A DNA stretch of 64,000 nt from Tetraselmis striata (taxonomy: Eukaryota > Chlorophyta > Chlorodendrophyceae > Chlorodendrales > Chlorodendraceae), in contig VCJN01000374.1 in NCBI GenBank assembly GCA_006384855.1, forward strand, positions 82,965-146,964, given 5' to 3'. A program made the translations under genes and the position numbers. Below are positions 48,628 to 59,974 of the stretch, in pieces (the first letter of the stretch is position 1; every line of letters starts with the position of its first letter). The notes under the pieces are model-generated. The model was not told where the DNA came from and searched no databases. It worked only from the letters and a program-made list of their open reading frames with translations.

Positions 48628-51459
48628 ACACCGGCATCCTCCCATCCATGCTGCAACCGAAATGCAGAAATCAGGCACATAGGCCTGCGTGAATACCTCC
48701 GTGCGCTGTTATTTACCTGGACCAGCATTGCCCAAATTCAACCTCTACCCGCTCTGGCCGCTTCCACTATTTGACTGCCGATCCACACTGCCGGCTGGGG
48801 GTGGAAGTTTCTGAGTGGGCGCTGCCTCTGCTGCTGTTTTTCAGAGAAACTTGCCAAGAGGGGCAAGCTGACCGAGTGAGGCGGCGCGACAGACGGCAGT
48901 GGATGCACTTCGCAACCCTACCGTAGTCCGGCCGTGGTGAGCTTTATCTATAGTGAGTGGAAAGAGCGGCAAATGATGCCTCGGCATTGTCTCATATGTA
49001 ACCGATGACATCATTGCAATGGCGGCTACGCCTGCACATTGGAAGCGAACTGCTGCCGCAAAGCCAAACACATTGGCAGACAATTGAACCCTATGTGGTA
49101 GAGAACAGCAATTGACACTGGGAAATATTGTGAGTTGTGGGTACCGCATTTGTTTGAATGCCAAGCAGATTGCCTGCATGTGCGTGAGCCTGGCTTAAAA
49201 AGAAGAACGGAGGAAACAGAGATACAAATGCATCACGCAGCGGATTGATAAATGCACCTGTGAGCGGGCCGTATCTGCTTGCACAAACAGTCGAGCTGTG
49301 TAGGGCGATCGGATGATGGCATATGAATATACCCTGCCAAAACATTTCAATCGTGGGATGATGAGCAATGGGGTGTTGCTCACGCGCGGCGCGCCTGCTT
49401 AATGGGGCCATAAAATATGTATAGAGAGCAGCGCCACCACATGGCTCCATAGAGAGTTGGAACCAAGTCAGTCCGGAGCAGTCATGGTGCAGGGCTACAT
49501 CGCAAGCCATATAGTGAGTAGTGCAGAAGCGGGGCGCAGGGAGGTGGGTGGTTCCCTGGGCTGTTGGTGTTGACGCGCACAATCGCTGCTGTGCAGAGCT
49601 GCAAGGATAAACATGTTAGAGAGTCTAAAGCATAAGTATAGTGATAGACAACTCCGTTATTGACCGTGCTGAAACACGGAGCACGACCTCAGCAAGGGGC
49701 TGCAGGCTGCAGCGATCAAAACAGCAGTGCGTATCCTATAATCCACGATTGTATGGGTCGCCGCACAGCGGAGTGCATCGAGAGCTCAGCATGGATTGGT
49801 CATCATGTAAGGTCCGTAATTAATCTGGGCGCTGCGGCTACTTTGCCGTTGTTTACTGCTGAAAGTGGCGGTGGTGTTACCGATACATGAATAAATAAGT
49901 CAGCAGCAATACCCACCCCTGTGATGCCGCTGTGCGGATGACCAGATGTTAAATATGGCTGCATGCAAGGGTATGACTATATATGAACTGGTACTCTAAA
50001 AGGGCGTATTGGCAGTGGTGCATGCCCTGATGATAAGGACGGGCCCATCATCTGAGACTTTAACAAAGCATTGATCGAATATAATGTGATTGTCATCGGA
50101 CATTGTAGCGATCAATGGATGTTATGCATAAGCACCCCTCCCACTCAGACTAATCTAAGGAGCTTTCTACACTATTGAGTTTTTAGATAGTTTCGGAGCA
50201 CGGCCTGGTGGTTTCTGAGCAGGGTACCCGGCGCATAATGGCACGTACGTACCCGGGTAATATTTGTGACATTTTAAGGTAGGATATCCACTCATCACGT
50301 GAGTCTGCTTCCTAGTTGTCTGGATTTGTCCTCGCTGCTTGAATATGGATGACGAGTGGGTTATACTTATTGCTGTCATCGTTTGGTAGTCCGGCCAGGC
50401 AACTAAGGAGGTGGTGTTCGTTGCATCGGCCTCTGCCATTGCCAGCGGCGGCGCCTTGTCTGGGTTCCTCGGGATTACGTGTGCGCCAGTTTTACATTTT
50501 TATTAATCTCTCCCAGAAGGCAGCGAAAAAATAAAAAAGACTAGACCCTATCGGCTATTTTTTTGCCAGCCCCTGACACCCCCCAAGCGCGGGAAGGGCG
50601 CATACAGTACTGTGTAATATACCGAGGCAGGCTGAGACCGGGGGCATACGTCTCACAATAACATCACATGTCCATGCAAGGCCTGAAATTTCAATGCGGA
50701 TGCTTGCTGGATGCATCCTATGCGTGCATGTGCTGATTATGTGCATGTGCACTATCCTCATACCGGGCTTCCGCATTATGGATTATGTGTCGCCCACACC
50801 GGCATCGGGGCTGCCGCTGTTGGCTTGGGCTGAGGTGCCTTAGCCTAGGACACGGCCGCTGGCGCGGATCCTGGGACGGCCCTACATCGTGTGACGACTG
50901 ATGCGAATGCGGGGTCACGGCGGTTATTATTGGTCAGAAAAGTGGCGATTCAGCGACAACCGGATGTCGCTGGTATGTTGCTCGCCGCAGGCAGGCAATG
51001 CGGGACGCCGTCTTGCGTTGCTCGCCGGCGTGAACCGCTTCAGAAAGCCGCAGAAGCGGGTACAGATAGACCCAGAAATTGTCACGGATAGTACCCAATT
51101 TCATAAAGGGAACCCGGAACTCGATATTTATGGCCCTCAGGACCCCTCTGGGCAAGGCACTACAATGACTATTTTCTGGCGGATTTCGATGCCTTTGGGC
51201 CACATCCACATCCCGGACATGTTTCCCGCCGCCCTCAGAATGTGCCGGACCCCATAGGGTCATCCGCTAGCAAGTATCACCCCCTCTTGTCTCTCCCAAA
51301 GGCGGCAGATGCGAAGGGATTATAAGCCCAACCCCCCCCCCCTCCCCGCCGGCTAAATCCCGGGATTATGTTATTGAGATGGCTCTCGCCACCTCTGGAG
51401 TACTGCGTCATCGTGGGTGGGGACTAGGAATAAGGCCGATGCGACTCAATAGTTAGAAA
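48628..51459. other. No supported gene
   Basis: About 2.8 kb with only short overlapping ORFs and no recognisable domain or repeat structure. The 3' UTR of the upstream gene must lie at the beginning. Confidence 0.4.
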
Positions 51460-51793
51460 ACACTGATACATTACATGCATGATACAACTCCCATCGGCCG
51501 CCGGAAGTATTGTTTGTGTCGGTGTTGGTGCCGCTCGACATAGTGAAATACATGGAAAGGGTCAGTCAGTCATTGTCTTGATCGATGGAATGTCGGTTTT
51601 TTCCCTTCGTGTAGAGCATGAGCAACAACATGTTGACATGAAAGCAGCGGCAACAGCTTACTATTCCATCTTCCGGTTTCCATACGTTGTGTAGTTACAC
51701 ATAACGATTAACAGTCCCGTAACCTATTGCGGGCAAGATTACCGCCGTGTGTTTTGGATCACACCCGGCTCACCCGTACGTCCGTGCGTCACT

Positions 51794-54168
51794 ATGCCAG
51801 ATGAAGAAGAACCCGTCGCCGAGCCGACGCTCGAATCCCTTCAAGCAAACATGCATGCGCAGTATACTTTGCTGCGAGAGCTCACATCGTCGTTGGCCCA
51901 ACCAACGATGCGTATTAGGCGCGAAATTGAAATTGAAATTGATAACGACGTGCTAGCCTGTTGTTTCCCACCGCTGAGATTTAGTTGTTCTAAGGGCATG
52001 CCATCTCTAACCATAGCAAGGGACAAATATAGTGTAATTACAGCTCAAGCTTCCGGCCATCCTCTTTCGTTTCCAATCCCCACGTCCTTCCGTCACATGA
52101 TCAGTAGTTGTGTTAGTTTCCGGATAGCTACGGGTAGTCGCCAGAACGTGCGACTACCCCTAATTGGCAGTTTGGGGCGGATTACGAATGCACTACTCGC
52201 CCCGCCCTCGAAAAGGTTTTCTTGTTAATCGGTTATGCACCGGCACCGCGAAATTTTCGGTCGCCGTGTTGCGTAATTGCTCCACTTGCCGCCATCGCTG
52301 AAAATATCCTGCAGGTCGCGGCTCTTATCTCCTCGCCGCGCCGACTGTGGCGGTCCGCTAGCCTCGGCCGCGGTCCGCCGATCGCGGACCGCCAATCCGC
52401 CGCCGCTCCGCCATCGCGCCCGCCCGAGCTCCTCGCAATAGGGTCCCCGAGGGGGGCGGGAGGGGGACAGGCGGGCATCCCCCCCCCCCCCCCCCCCACT
52501 TCGTCCGCGTCTCATTGCTCCGTGGTCGGCATGCCCACGCCGCTCTGGTCGCCGCTCTCCGCCGCAGCGCGCCATGTCGATGTAGCCGCTTGTCCGGGGT
52601 CATGGGCTGACCGCTAGCTCACTCCTCCCGATGCCTGGTTGCAACTCCCTCAGGGCAGCACTCCGGCTCCATCCCCCTCATCTAATCCCCTAACCCCTCA
52701 ACTTTTGTCGCCGCCAGGCCCAGCCTCTCCGCCCCGGCCCGAACCCCCCTCCCCGCCTTCAAGTGCCGGGTTTCCGTCTCCTCGCGGTCGCCGCCCTTCG
52801 CCCGTTCTCACGGGACGGCTGAGGGCTTCCCGGGTGTTTCGAACGGGTCGGGCGCATGGTGTCACCGTGCACTCCGTTGTTCTAGGCATGGATTCGAGTG
52901 ATTCATAGGTGGAACGCATACGGGAGGTTGGGTACGCCCGATCTAATGAAGTTTGGTCGCGGGTCGTACCGAGGTACGAGAACATGATTTCACTACGAAG
53001 AGCCCTCGCGAGTAGGCTGCCCCTGTCCGAGTCGTACACACCCCCCTCCCCACCCGTAGGCGGATCTTGGGGAGGCCGACGCAAGGCCGAGGTCTTACGG
53101 GGATTATTTTCAGGAGCTCCACGCGGCGCCTGCATGCGCTACCGGGACTACGACTTGTTTTTGAAAAGCCCCCGATCGGGCTCCCCGGTCGTCGTAGTGC
53201 ACCGGCACAACCGGCCACCCGGCTCGCTCCCCTGCCCCACTAAGCCAGGCACCGGTCTCAGGGTAAGGGTTATTACTAGCGCCCACAATTGGTTGGAGGT
53301 GGGGGTGGTGCCGCCGGGCATGTTGCACCCACGATCCTCCGCTCTTGGTGGCCCGCTACCATGCGGCGGGCGCCTCATGGACGCGTTGTTGGTGGAGACA
53401 GAGCACATGGCTCTGGGTCCGGGCACCGCGGCACGGAGCGGCCGACAGGCTGTAGGGAAGATGTAGAACGCCCCAACTTGCTAAAATGCTAGCGATTTGT
53501 CGGTTCAAACTACACAGCGGCCGTGTCGGTTCAAAATCCGCGAGTGGAGAGGACGACGACTACCTCGTGGTGCCAAAAATACAGCAGAGAGCGGAGCGTG
53601 CGACCGGTTTACAGGTTGCCTGGGCTCTTCCCGCCGCGCGTACCGACCTCGCGAACGACTACCTCAAGCAAGATTACCGGCGCTTGGCGGCCCAGGAGGT
53701 GTACATTTGGATGACGTGTTTTGGGGCCCACGCTGCCGCTCTCTTCGTGGCTCTCGACGAGCTCCTATACCCTACGTTCCGGCTATTGATCAAGACTTCA
53801 ACCCTTATCTCGCGCATGCTCGCAAGAACGCTGAGGCCATCGACAAGTAAGGCATTCCGTTTTCGCCTGGCCTTCTTGCGGAGGCTGAATGAGACCAAGT
53901 GTGTGCACGGTAGTGACCAAGGGGTGTTGGACGTGTTGCGGGCTCAACATTCTCAGCTTGCGGCGGAGCATTTTGGCTCTGCGATCTTCGAGCGTCTTCG
54001 AACATAATGCGTAACTACGAGCGCCGGGTTTTCAAGGCAACGGTGACCAGCAGCGCCAAAGTCGCCGCTACTTCTCGCGTGCAAGCAACTACACTCGCAG
54101 TTCGCGGGCGCGGACGTGGGTGTGATGGCGGTTGCGGGCCGGGTCGCGACGAAGGTGAGCATGAGTGA
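51794..54168 (+). pseudogene. Gag-like protein, copy 2, interrupted
   Basis: The ATG at 51794 gives MPDEEEPVAEPTLESLQAN, matching copy 1. The match stops near 51925 and resumes near 53400 (upstream part lightly garbled), then runs through DLANDYLKQDYRRLAAQEVY and AFRFRLAFLRRLNETK. Frameshifts occur near 53780-53850 and 53990. The end GEHE-TGA-TGG corresponds exactly to copy 1. Confidence 0.85.
51930..53395. mobile_element. Insert in copy-2 Gag
   Basis: About 1.46 kb with no counterpart in copy 1. It contains a C tract (52479-52497). Its right part (about 52926-53385) recurs in inverted orientation at about 57285-57700, so it is probably an element of its own. No coding domain was recognised; ORFs on both strands overlap. 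Confidence 0.6.
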
Positions 54169-54359
54169 TGGCATGGGGCGACTTCCGTCGGAGCTGCTTG
54201 CGATTTGCGAGGCAATCTTTCGGTGACCGCCGCACGGCGATCCCTTGCAGCTCAATGATGGAATGAGCGCCCCGTGTCGTCCGGACCGGGCCTCCCAATC
54301 CTACAGGTTCATTAAGACTTTCCTCCATACGGTGCTCGTTACAACACCAACCGAGTGCG

Positions 54360-56744
54360 GCGCAACCATCCTCACACATGCACCTGGCGGTTAAACAACC
54401 CGTCGCCCGTACCATATTTCTTCACTACATCCGTCGGTTGCTACTATACAAGTTACAATTCGTTCGCAACGACCTTCATTCGCGCGTGTACGTTACGCCC
54501 GAGACGCGCGTTACGAGCGTGGCGGGCGCGCGGGGCGACCCTCCTACCTAAAACTTGCCCCACAAACCCGTAATGGTGCCCAGTCTAACCCGTCCATCAG
54601 TTGCCGTTCCGCGCTACCGGCAACTTGACAAACGCCGACATATATATATTTGGCCGGGATGGCCCGACCCCTTGTTACCGCGTCGGTCAAACGACGCACT
54701 TACGTGATTGACGAGCCCGCGGCTTTCGCCCCATGGGCAGCTTCCCTTCGGGCTACTCTCGAGGAGGCGTTCGGCTCGAACGAGCTGGGACGGCGCGCGC
54801 TCGACCTCCTCTCAAGCTCCCTCAATGGCCAGACTATACGGAGCCACTCCGGTAAGCTGTCTCAACTCGCCGAGTCATGCCACGACTCGGAAAACATCAG
54901 CCCGTTGGAGGCGACTACTGCCACCGTAGTTCGGTTCGTCGCCTGGATAAGTGAGCGGGGCCACATTGGGACTAGATAGGTCGTTGCACCCCTATCTATC
55001 GGCCATCAACACGTTCTTCAAACTTCATTACATCGATTCCATCGCTAGGGACAGCATGCACCTCACCGCCGCATGTCGTGGCCTCTTGTTCAGGCAACGC
55101 CGCTTGGATGCGGTCGTTTTGCGAGTCACATTGCATGCTGATGTAGCTTACTCCTTCGTCGAACGTGCCGAGCAAATTTTTACAGCTCTTCCCGCCCCGG
55201 TGAGTACCAGTACGACTTCCGGCCCCTCATAGCCTCGGTTGTCACCTTCATTATTTTCGCCCGGGGGCTTACTAGCGTGTCCTGCCGAGGGCGGGACGTG
55301 CACGTCGACTCGTGCATCATTACCCTACATGTGTACCACGAGAAGGGCCACGCCGGTCGGCGCGGTCCCGACGACTTGCGTCTGCTCCTCTTCCCGTGAA
55401 AGAGGACCATCGCGTCGCCCGTGTCAACACGCACCACTACATCGACGACGTCTAGTGAGTCGCCCCCCCCCCCCCCCCCCCTTGGCTTTTGTTACCTTGG
55501 CCGAGATTTACTTTTGGGCGGTCACTCATAGGGATCACTCCAAGTCGTGGACTGCCGCTACAATGACGGACTTGCTCTCTACGGCCATTCGTCTCGTCGG
55601 TGCTGCTCCTCCTGCCGGCACTACTTGGACCTCTCACAGCCTTCGAAAAGGTGCAACCTTTGCTGCGATCTCCATTGGAGTCCCGCTGTCCCACAACCGC
55701 CACCAAGGCGGGTGGGCAACCATACACATCATTTTTCCGTTGTAACCCGTAACCACGGTAACCCGTACAACATTGCGAAAACTTCCCGAATTGTTATAGC
55801 GAAATGCGGTTCGCGCTGTTGTTCAGTGTGAACTTGCGGTAGTGCGACGCGCACATATCGCGCGGGCCATTGCCCATGCTCTAGCCCCTAGCCACGCCAC
55901 GACTGTCAGTCCCGGATACCGCGACCGCCCGTAGCTCCAGCTATACCTCTTGCTGCGGCGATGGGGGCCGGGTCGCGACCGCCAAGGCCGCGTGCAAGTG
56001 ACGTGTTGCTGGATCGTCTACATGGCAACCCCGCAGCAACCGATATGCGCGCCGCCCCCATCCAGTCACCAACTTCGCCCCGATGCCGCTGGCTCGGTCG
56101 TACGAGTTAGTTAACAACTTACAATGTATATACCTTCTATTTTGACTAATCTGCCTTTCTATCTGAGCGAGTTTGGCCGTAGTGGTGTATGGTGTCAGCA
56201 AAACGTGAATCCGTGATGGGGTGTTGGTCAATCGGGCGGCAGTCGCGAGGGTCGACCTCGCGGCCGCCGTTCCACGACATCCACGCGCCCCCATGCAGCC
56301 ATGATCGCCCTCTGTCCTCAAAGAGGGCAGAGGGTGGACCTACGGATTACGCGGAAGCTGATGGGCAGGACGAGGGTGTGATAGCGGATGCGTGATGCGC
56401 CGCCCGCAGTGCCCGGGAGGATACTGCGGGCGGCGACGCGGGCCCCGCGGCGCAGGGGCGCGCAGCGCGCGCAGACCGATTACTCGTATCTTATCCGGAT
56501 AGCAAAAATTCGTACGGGTTGCCGCGGGAACTAATGTGCAACTCCGACGTTGTCCCGGACTACATCGACTCCAACGTCCTCCCTTCACCTGGCGTGTGGT
56601 TCTTGTGCGGCCACATCGCGCCTTTCGCCACTTCCAAGTTGAACAAGACGTCGTTGGCAGCAATGGCCCTTTCGGTGCCCCCTCCATGACTTGGCGCTAC
56701 CCTTGCTTCGTCAAGTTGCCTCTCTCTTCGTTCAGTGTTCACTA
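54360..56744 (+). pseudogene. Tyrosine recombinase, copy 2, interrupted
   Basis: Pieces equivalent to copy 1: VKRRTYVIDEPAAFAPWAAS from 54687, a frame break after ISERGHIG near 54970, and further breaks near 55200 and 55398. The SHSLRKGA piece is near 55634 and HQGGWAT near 55713. After an 815-bp insert the sequence resumes with NSDVVPDYIDSNVLPSP at about 56539. The catalytic residues are still readable, but the gene cannot be expressed as one protein. Confidence 0.87.
55722..56536. mobile_element. Insert in copy-2 recombinase
   Basis: About 815 bp between the codons for GGWAT and NSDVV. The word gcaac occurs on both sides (55717-55721 and 56537-56541) and may be a 5-bp target duplication. 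Ends contain loosely inverted words (cggtaacccgtac near the left, cgtacgggttgccg near the right). No coding domain. Confidence 0.5.
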
Positions 56745-57075
56745 GCAAAACCATACTCAACTTTCCTAACCGCTTTTCCGTTCTAAACTAGTTGATGGGG
56801 TTTCCTCGTTTCCAAACTTACCGCTTTTCCGGCTACATATGTGATGCTAAGTGGTGCATGTTACTAGTTCACCCATCACTGCTCCCCTCCATTTGCATTA
56901 GGAGTACACATTAAAGCAGCCCCAACAATTGAGCCTGCCATTTTCCAGTTTCGTTGCGTTGCACACAGCGCTCTCCCTGACTCCACGCTTTCATTGTACC
57001 TCAATGCCAATCTCGGCTCGTGTCCGTGTACAACAGCCTAAGCGACCTTCTTGGCAAAACACTCAACTTGAAATC

Positions 57076-57284
57076 CTTATCACCTATAAAGTCATGTATG
57101 TGTATGTATATATATGCAGGTAGTCCCGTATGGATACGAGGACGCTCCGTGTAGCGACTACCGCCCACAGGCTGACCGAGGGCCACCTGATGTAAACACG
57201 CCCCGTATGCACACGGGGATTCGGGTGAGCCGATATGTTTACGGGTCGCCTTGCATGTATACATATTTCTATATATATAACGGC
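57076..57284. other. Spacer
   Basis: AT-richer sequence with TATA-like words; no gene. Confidence 0.3.
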
Positions 57285-57700
57285 ACCCGCCGCAAGGCAG
57301 CGGCTCACAAGGAGCGGAGGATCGTGGGTGCGGAAGGCCCGGCGGCACCACCCCCGCCTCCACGTGGTGGGCGCGTTGGTAGCCTCTAAGACCCGTGCCC
57401 GGTTGGGTGCGGCAGGGGGCTCAGAGGGGTGGCCGGTTGTGGGGGTCCTCGGATCTTGCGACGACCCGGGAGCCCTACGAGGGGCTTTTCAAATAATACT
57501 CGAGGTCCCGGTAGCGCCTGCAAAAACCATGTACGCGGGGGAGGGGGGGGTGGGGGGGGGGGGGGGGGGGGAGGGGCTGCTTGGCCTTGCGTCAGCCTCA
57601 TTCCCGAGATCGGCCTACGGGTGGGGAGGGGGGTCTGTACAACTCGGCAGGGGGCAGCTTACGCGCGAGAGCTCTTCGAAATAAAATAGCGTATTCGTAC
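57285..57700 (-). repeat. Inverted copy of 52926-53385
   Basis: Reverse complement shares gtggtgccgccgggc, cacccacgatcctccgctc and gcgggtgcc with 53300-53370. Further matches continue through to the ggcctacgggtggggagggg region (complement of 53045-53070). It includes a G tract at 57552-57571 that the other copy lacks. Confidence 0.75.
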
Positions 57701-58560
57701 TTCGGTGCGACATGCCCGGTACGGGGGACGTACAATACTCGGCACAACCTTGCACGGTAGCGGCTGTGCTAAATTCAGCCGTGCACGGGGCCCATGAAAG
57801 CCGCCCTCGGGCGGTGACCTCGGCCATCGCAGGAGCCTTCATCTCCGAACTCCGAAGACGTCCATGGACACCGCTGGCAAGGCCAAGGCGGGGGCTGATC
57901 TACAGCAGCGCGACGGCCGAGCGGTCTCGATGCTTGGCCGTGGCCGGTGGGGCGCGGCGCTGGAGCATGCTGCGACCTCCGGGGGAGAATAACGACGGGA
58001 ACATGCGCATATGTGACGCGGTCACGTTGTCACGAGTTTTTGCGGGCGGGCTAGCGAGTACAGCAGGCTGTCGCCTTGCATTGCACGAGCTTAAACCCAT
58101 GTATGGCTCATGTGTAATATTGCACCGTACCATCGATGCAAAGTTAGTACATTGCCTGCAACATATATGGCCTTACGAGTAGGGCTGCACGCTACATGCT
58201 TTGATTAAAGAGGAACTTGTGCCGGTTCGTGCAGCCGTGCCGTAAGACCCGGCTGCCTATTTGATTTCAACAGAAGTTGCCTTTTAAAAATAGAATGGCC
58301 CGTTTAGCAAAGACTGAGCGGGAATAAAGTTGTAGGAAATTACAAATTTATTTTTATAATATATATGATATATGTAATATACAAGGCATGTCCCCTGCTT
58401 AAGATGGTCGATATTATGTAGAGAAAGCTCGCTACGTACACAGTGTTGGTCGCTGCTAATTTCCGAACCGTGTCGCGAGATCTCGGTATGTATATAACCG
58501 CCTCCAGCGCGCGCGAAGAATCAGGCAGGGGGGTGGCAACGGCTTCATATAAAGTAGATC
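57701..58560. other. No supported gene
   Basis: No recognisable gene. A plus-strand ORF of 156 codons (57712-58182) is open but has no known domain. Confidence 0.3.
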
Positions 58561-58568
58561 ATTCCTCA

Positions 58569-59305
58569 CAGCATCAATGCGTTAACATATGCGCATTAAA
58601 AGCAGTACTAAAAGCAATTGTCAAAGGTTGCCAGCAAAAGAGAGATATCAGCCTAGAAACCAAGGGTCAAGCAGGAGGCCAAGGAACCAAGAACCAAGGA
58701 AGAGCCATGGGAACCATAAGCCACCAAGTCGTTAAGGAACCAAAGGGTCCATGCAACCACTGAAAGCCACGGAACGATAAGAAAATACCGAAAGGGAAAT
58801 ATGAAACCAACGTGGACCACCGCCCAGAGGTGGGCCATCAGCCGCGGCGAGTGCGCTTTCAGCCGATGACCCGGGTCATAGCAATACATGTTAACAAGCG
58901 ACGCGACGCAGGCGCGAGAGCACCATCACGTGCCGCACGCGCCCCCGCGACCCCGCCAAGACGTTGTATGAATGCGCCATGTTGAAGAGCAAGGAGAAAC
59001 GGCGGCGCCACACAGACAAGAGTTGGCCGATTTATTTTTGGCATGTGTACGTGTGGCTAGCTTTCGCCAGCTCCACCAAGAAAGCCTCAGTGTGCCTAGC
59101 CAGGGAGCCGTAGTCGGAGACGGCGAAGGGAACAAAGCGAATCATGCTGGCCGCGGCGTTTCGGACACCCTCATCGCACTTCTTGATTTTGTGGCGCTCT
59201 GCTGCCTGCAATGAAGTCGTTGGATTCGAGCTTGACACGCCGAGGATAGAGGCAATGGTGGTATCGATAGCAACCGTGCTCCCGCGGATAACACCCTACC
59301 CAAAA
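58569..59305 (-). mobile_element. Non-LTR retrotransposon copy 4, 5'-truncated
   Basis: 737-bp 3' end of the same family as 5997-6886, minus strand, bounded by ATTCCTCA on both sides (58561-58568 and 59306-59313), a likely target duplication. The 3' UTR is shared with the other copies. Coding remnant frames (58859-59345) contain NPTTSLQAAERHKIKKCDEG and FVPFAVSDYGSLARHTEAF, with frameshifts. Confidence 0.82.
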
Positions 59306-59313
59306 ATTCCTCA

Positions 59314-59974
59314 TATACCGGCACTGCTGGTTTACACGCTCTCACCGGGGACGACCCGCATGGCGATGCTCCGAAACCGGCGTTGCCGCGTGAGTTCTCG
59401 GGGCATTAGGGGTGACCCCTGGTGCCCTAAACCTGGTAAGGATACCAGTAATACCAGTGCCAGCACGTACAGGTGTACAGTTTTCACCCCGCCCCCGCCT
59501 GGACAGGCGGACCGGCAGCAGTGACGAAATCCTTGCAGCGTCTCTACGACGGCCGTCTGGGCAAAGATCCAGTCGTGGGAAGCCGGCCGCCGGGTACAGG
59601 TATTGTACGGGTATTGTATGGGTAGTAAAGTCGCAGGCGGGCGGTAGTTGCCCCGCCGAAGACGATGATGACCTCCCAGACTGATGATGGGTGTCGTTCC
59701 GCGGGGTAGAGTCGGGTGAAGGCAACTTCTCCGACTGCACAACAGCAGCCTGCTCGCAGCAGTAACTCGACGAGCAGCACAGAGTGGGCATCTCGCGCGC
59801 ACGTCGTCCTCGCGTTGGCCAGTCCCCCCCCCCCCCCCCCCCCTTCGCTGTATATTGCAGTCGCTCCCGCATCACGTGGTTGCGACAGGGGTAGAGAGAC
59901 GACGGCAGCAGTAGCGACGTGGTGCACATCGTGCCCTCCGCTGGCCGCTGTCCGGTTGCCCAAACTCGCGCGGC
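59314..59974. other. Region upstream of ABCI10-like gene
   Basis: Contains a C tract (59824-59843) and presumably the promoter; no TATA box or upstream exon was recognised. Confidence 0.4.

Larger units (their letters stand above)
51460..57075 (+). mobile_element. Gag-tyrosine recombinase element, copy 2, broken
   Basis: Plus-strand relative of 42885-46084. A diverged A1 lies around 51640-51720 (start of the element approximate). Gag starts at 51794, interrupted by a foreign insert (~51930-53395). Gag resumes to TGA 54166-54168. The recombinase frame (~54360-55721) is interrupted by a second insert (~55722-56536) and ends at 56744. B1 (56745-56765), A2 (about 56775-56975) and B2, ending near 57075 (cttggcaaaacactcaactt), follow. 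The gene order again leaves no place for RT. Confidence 0.82.
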
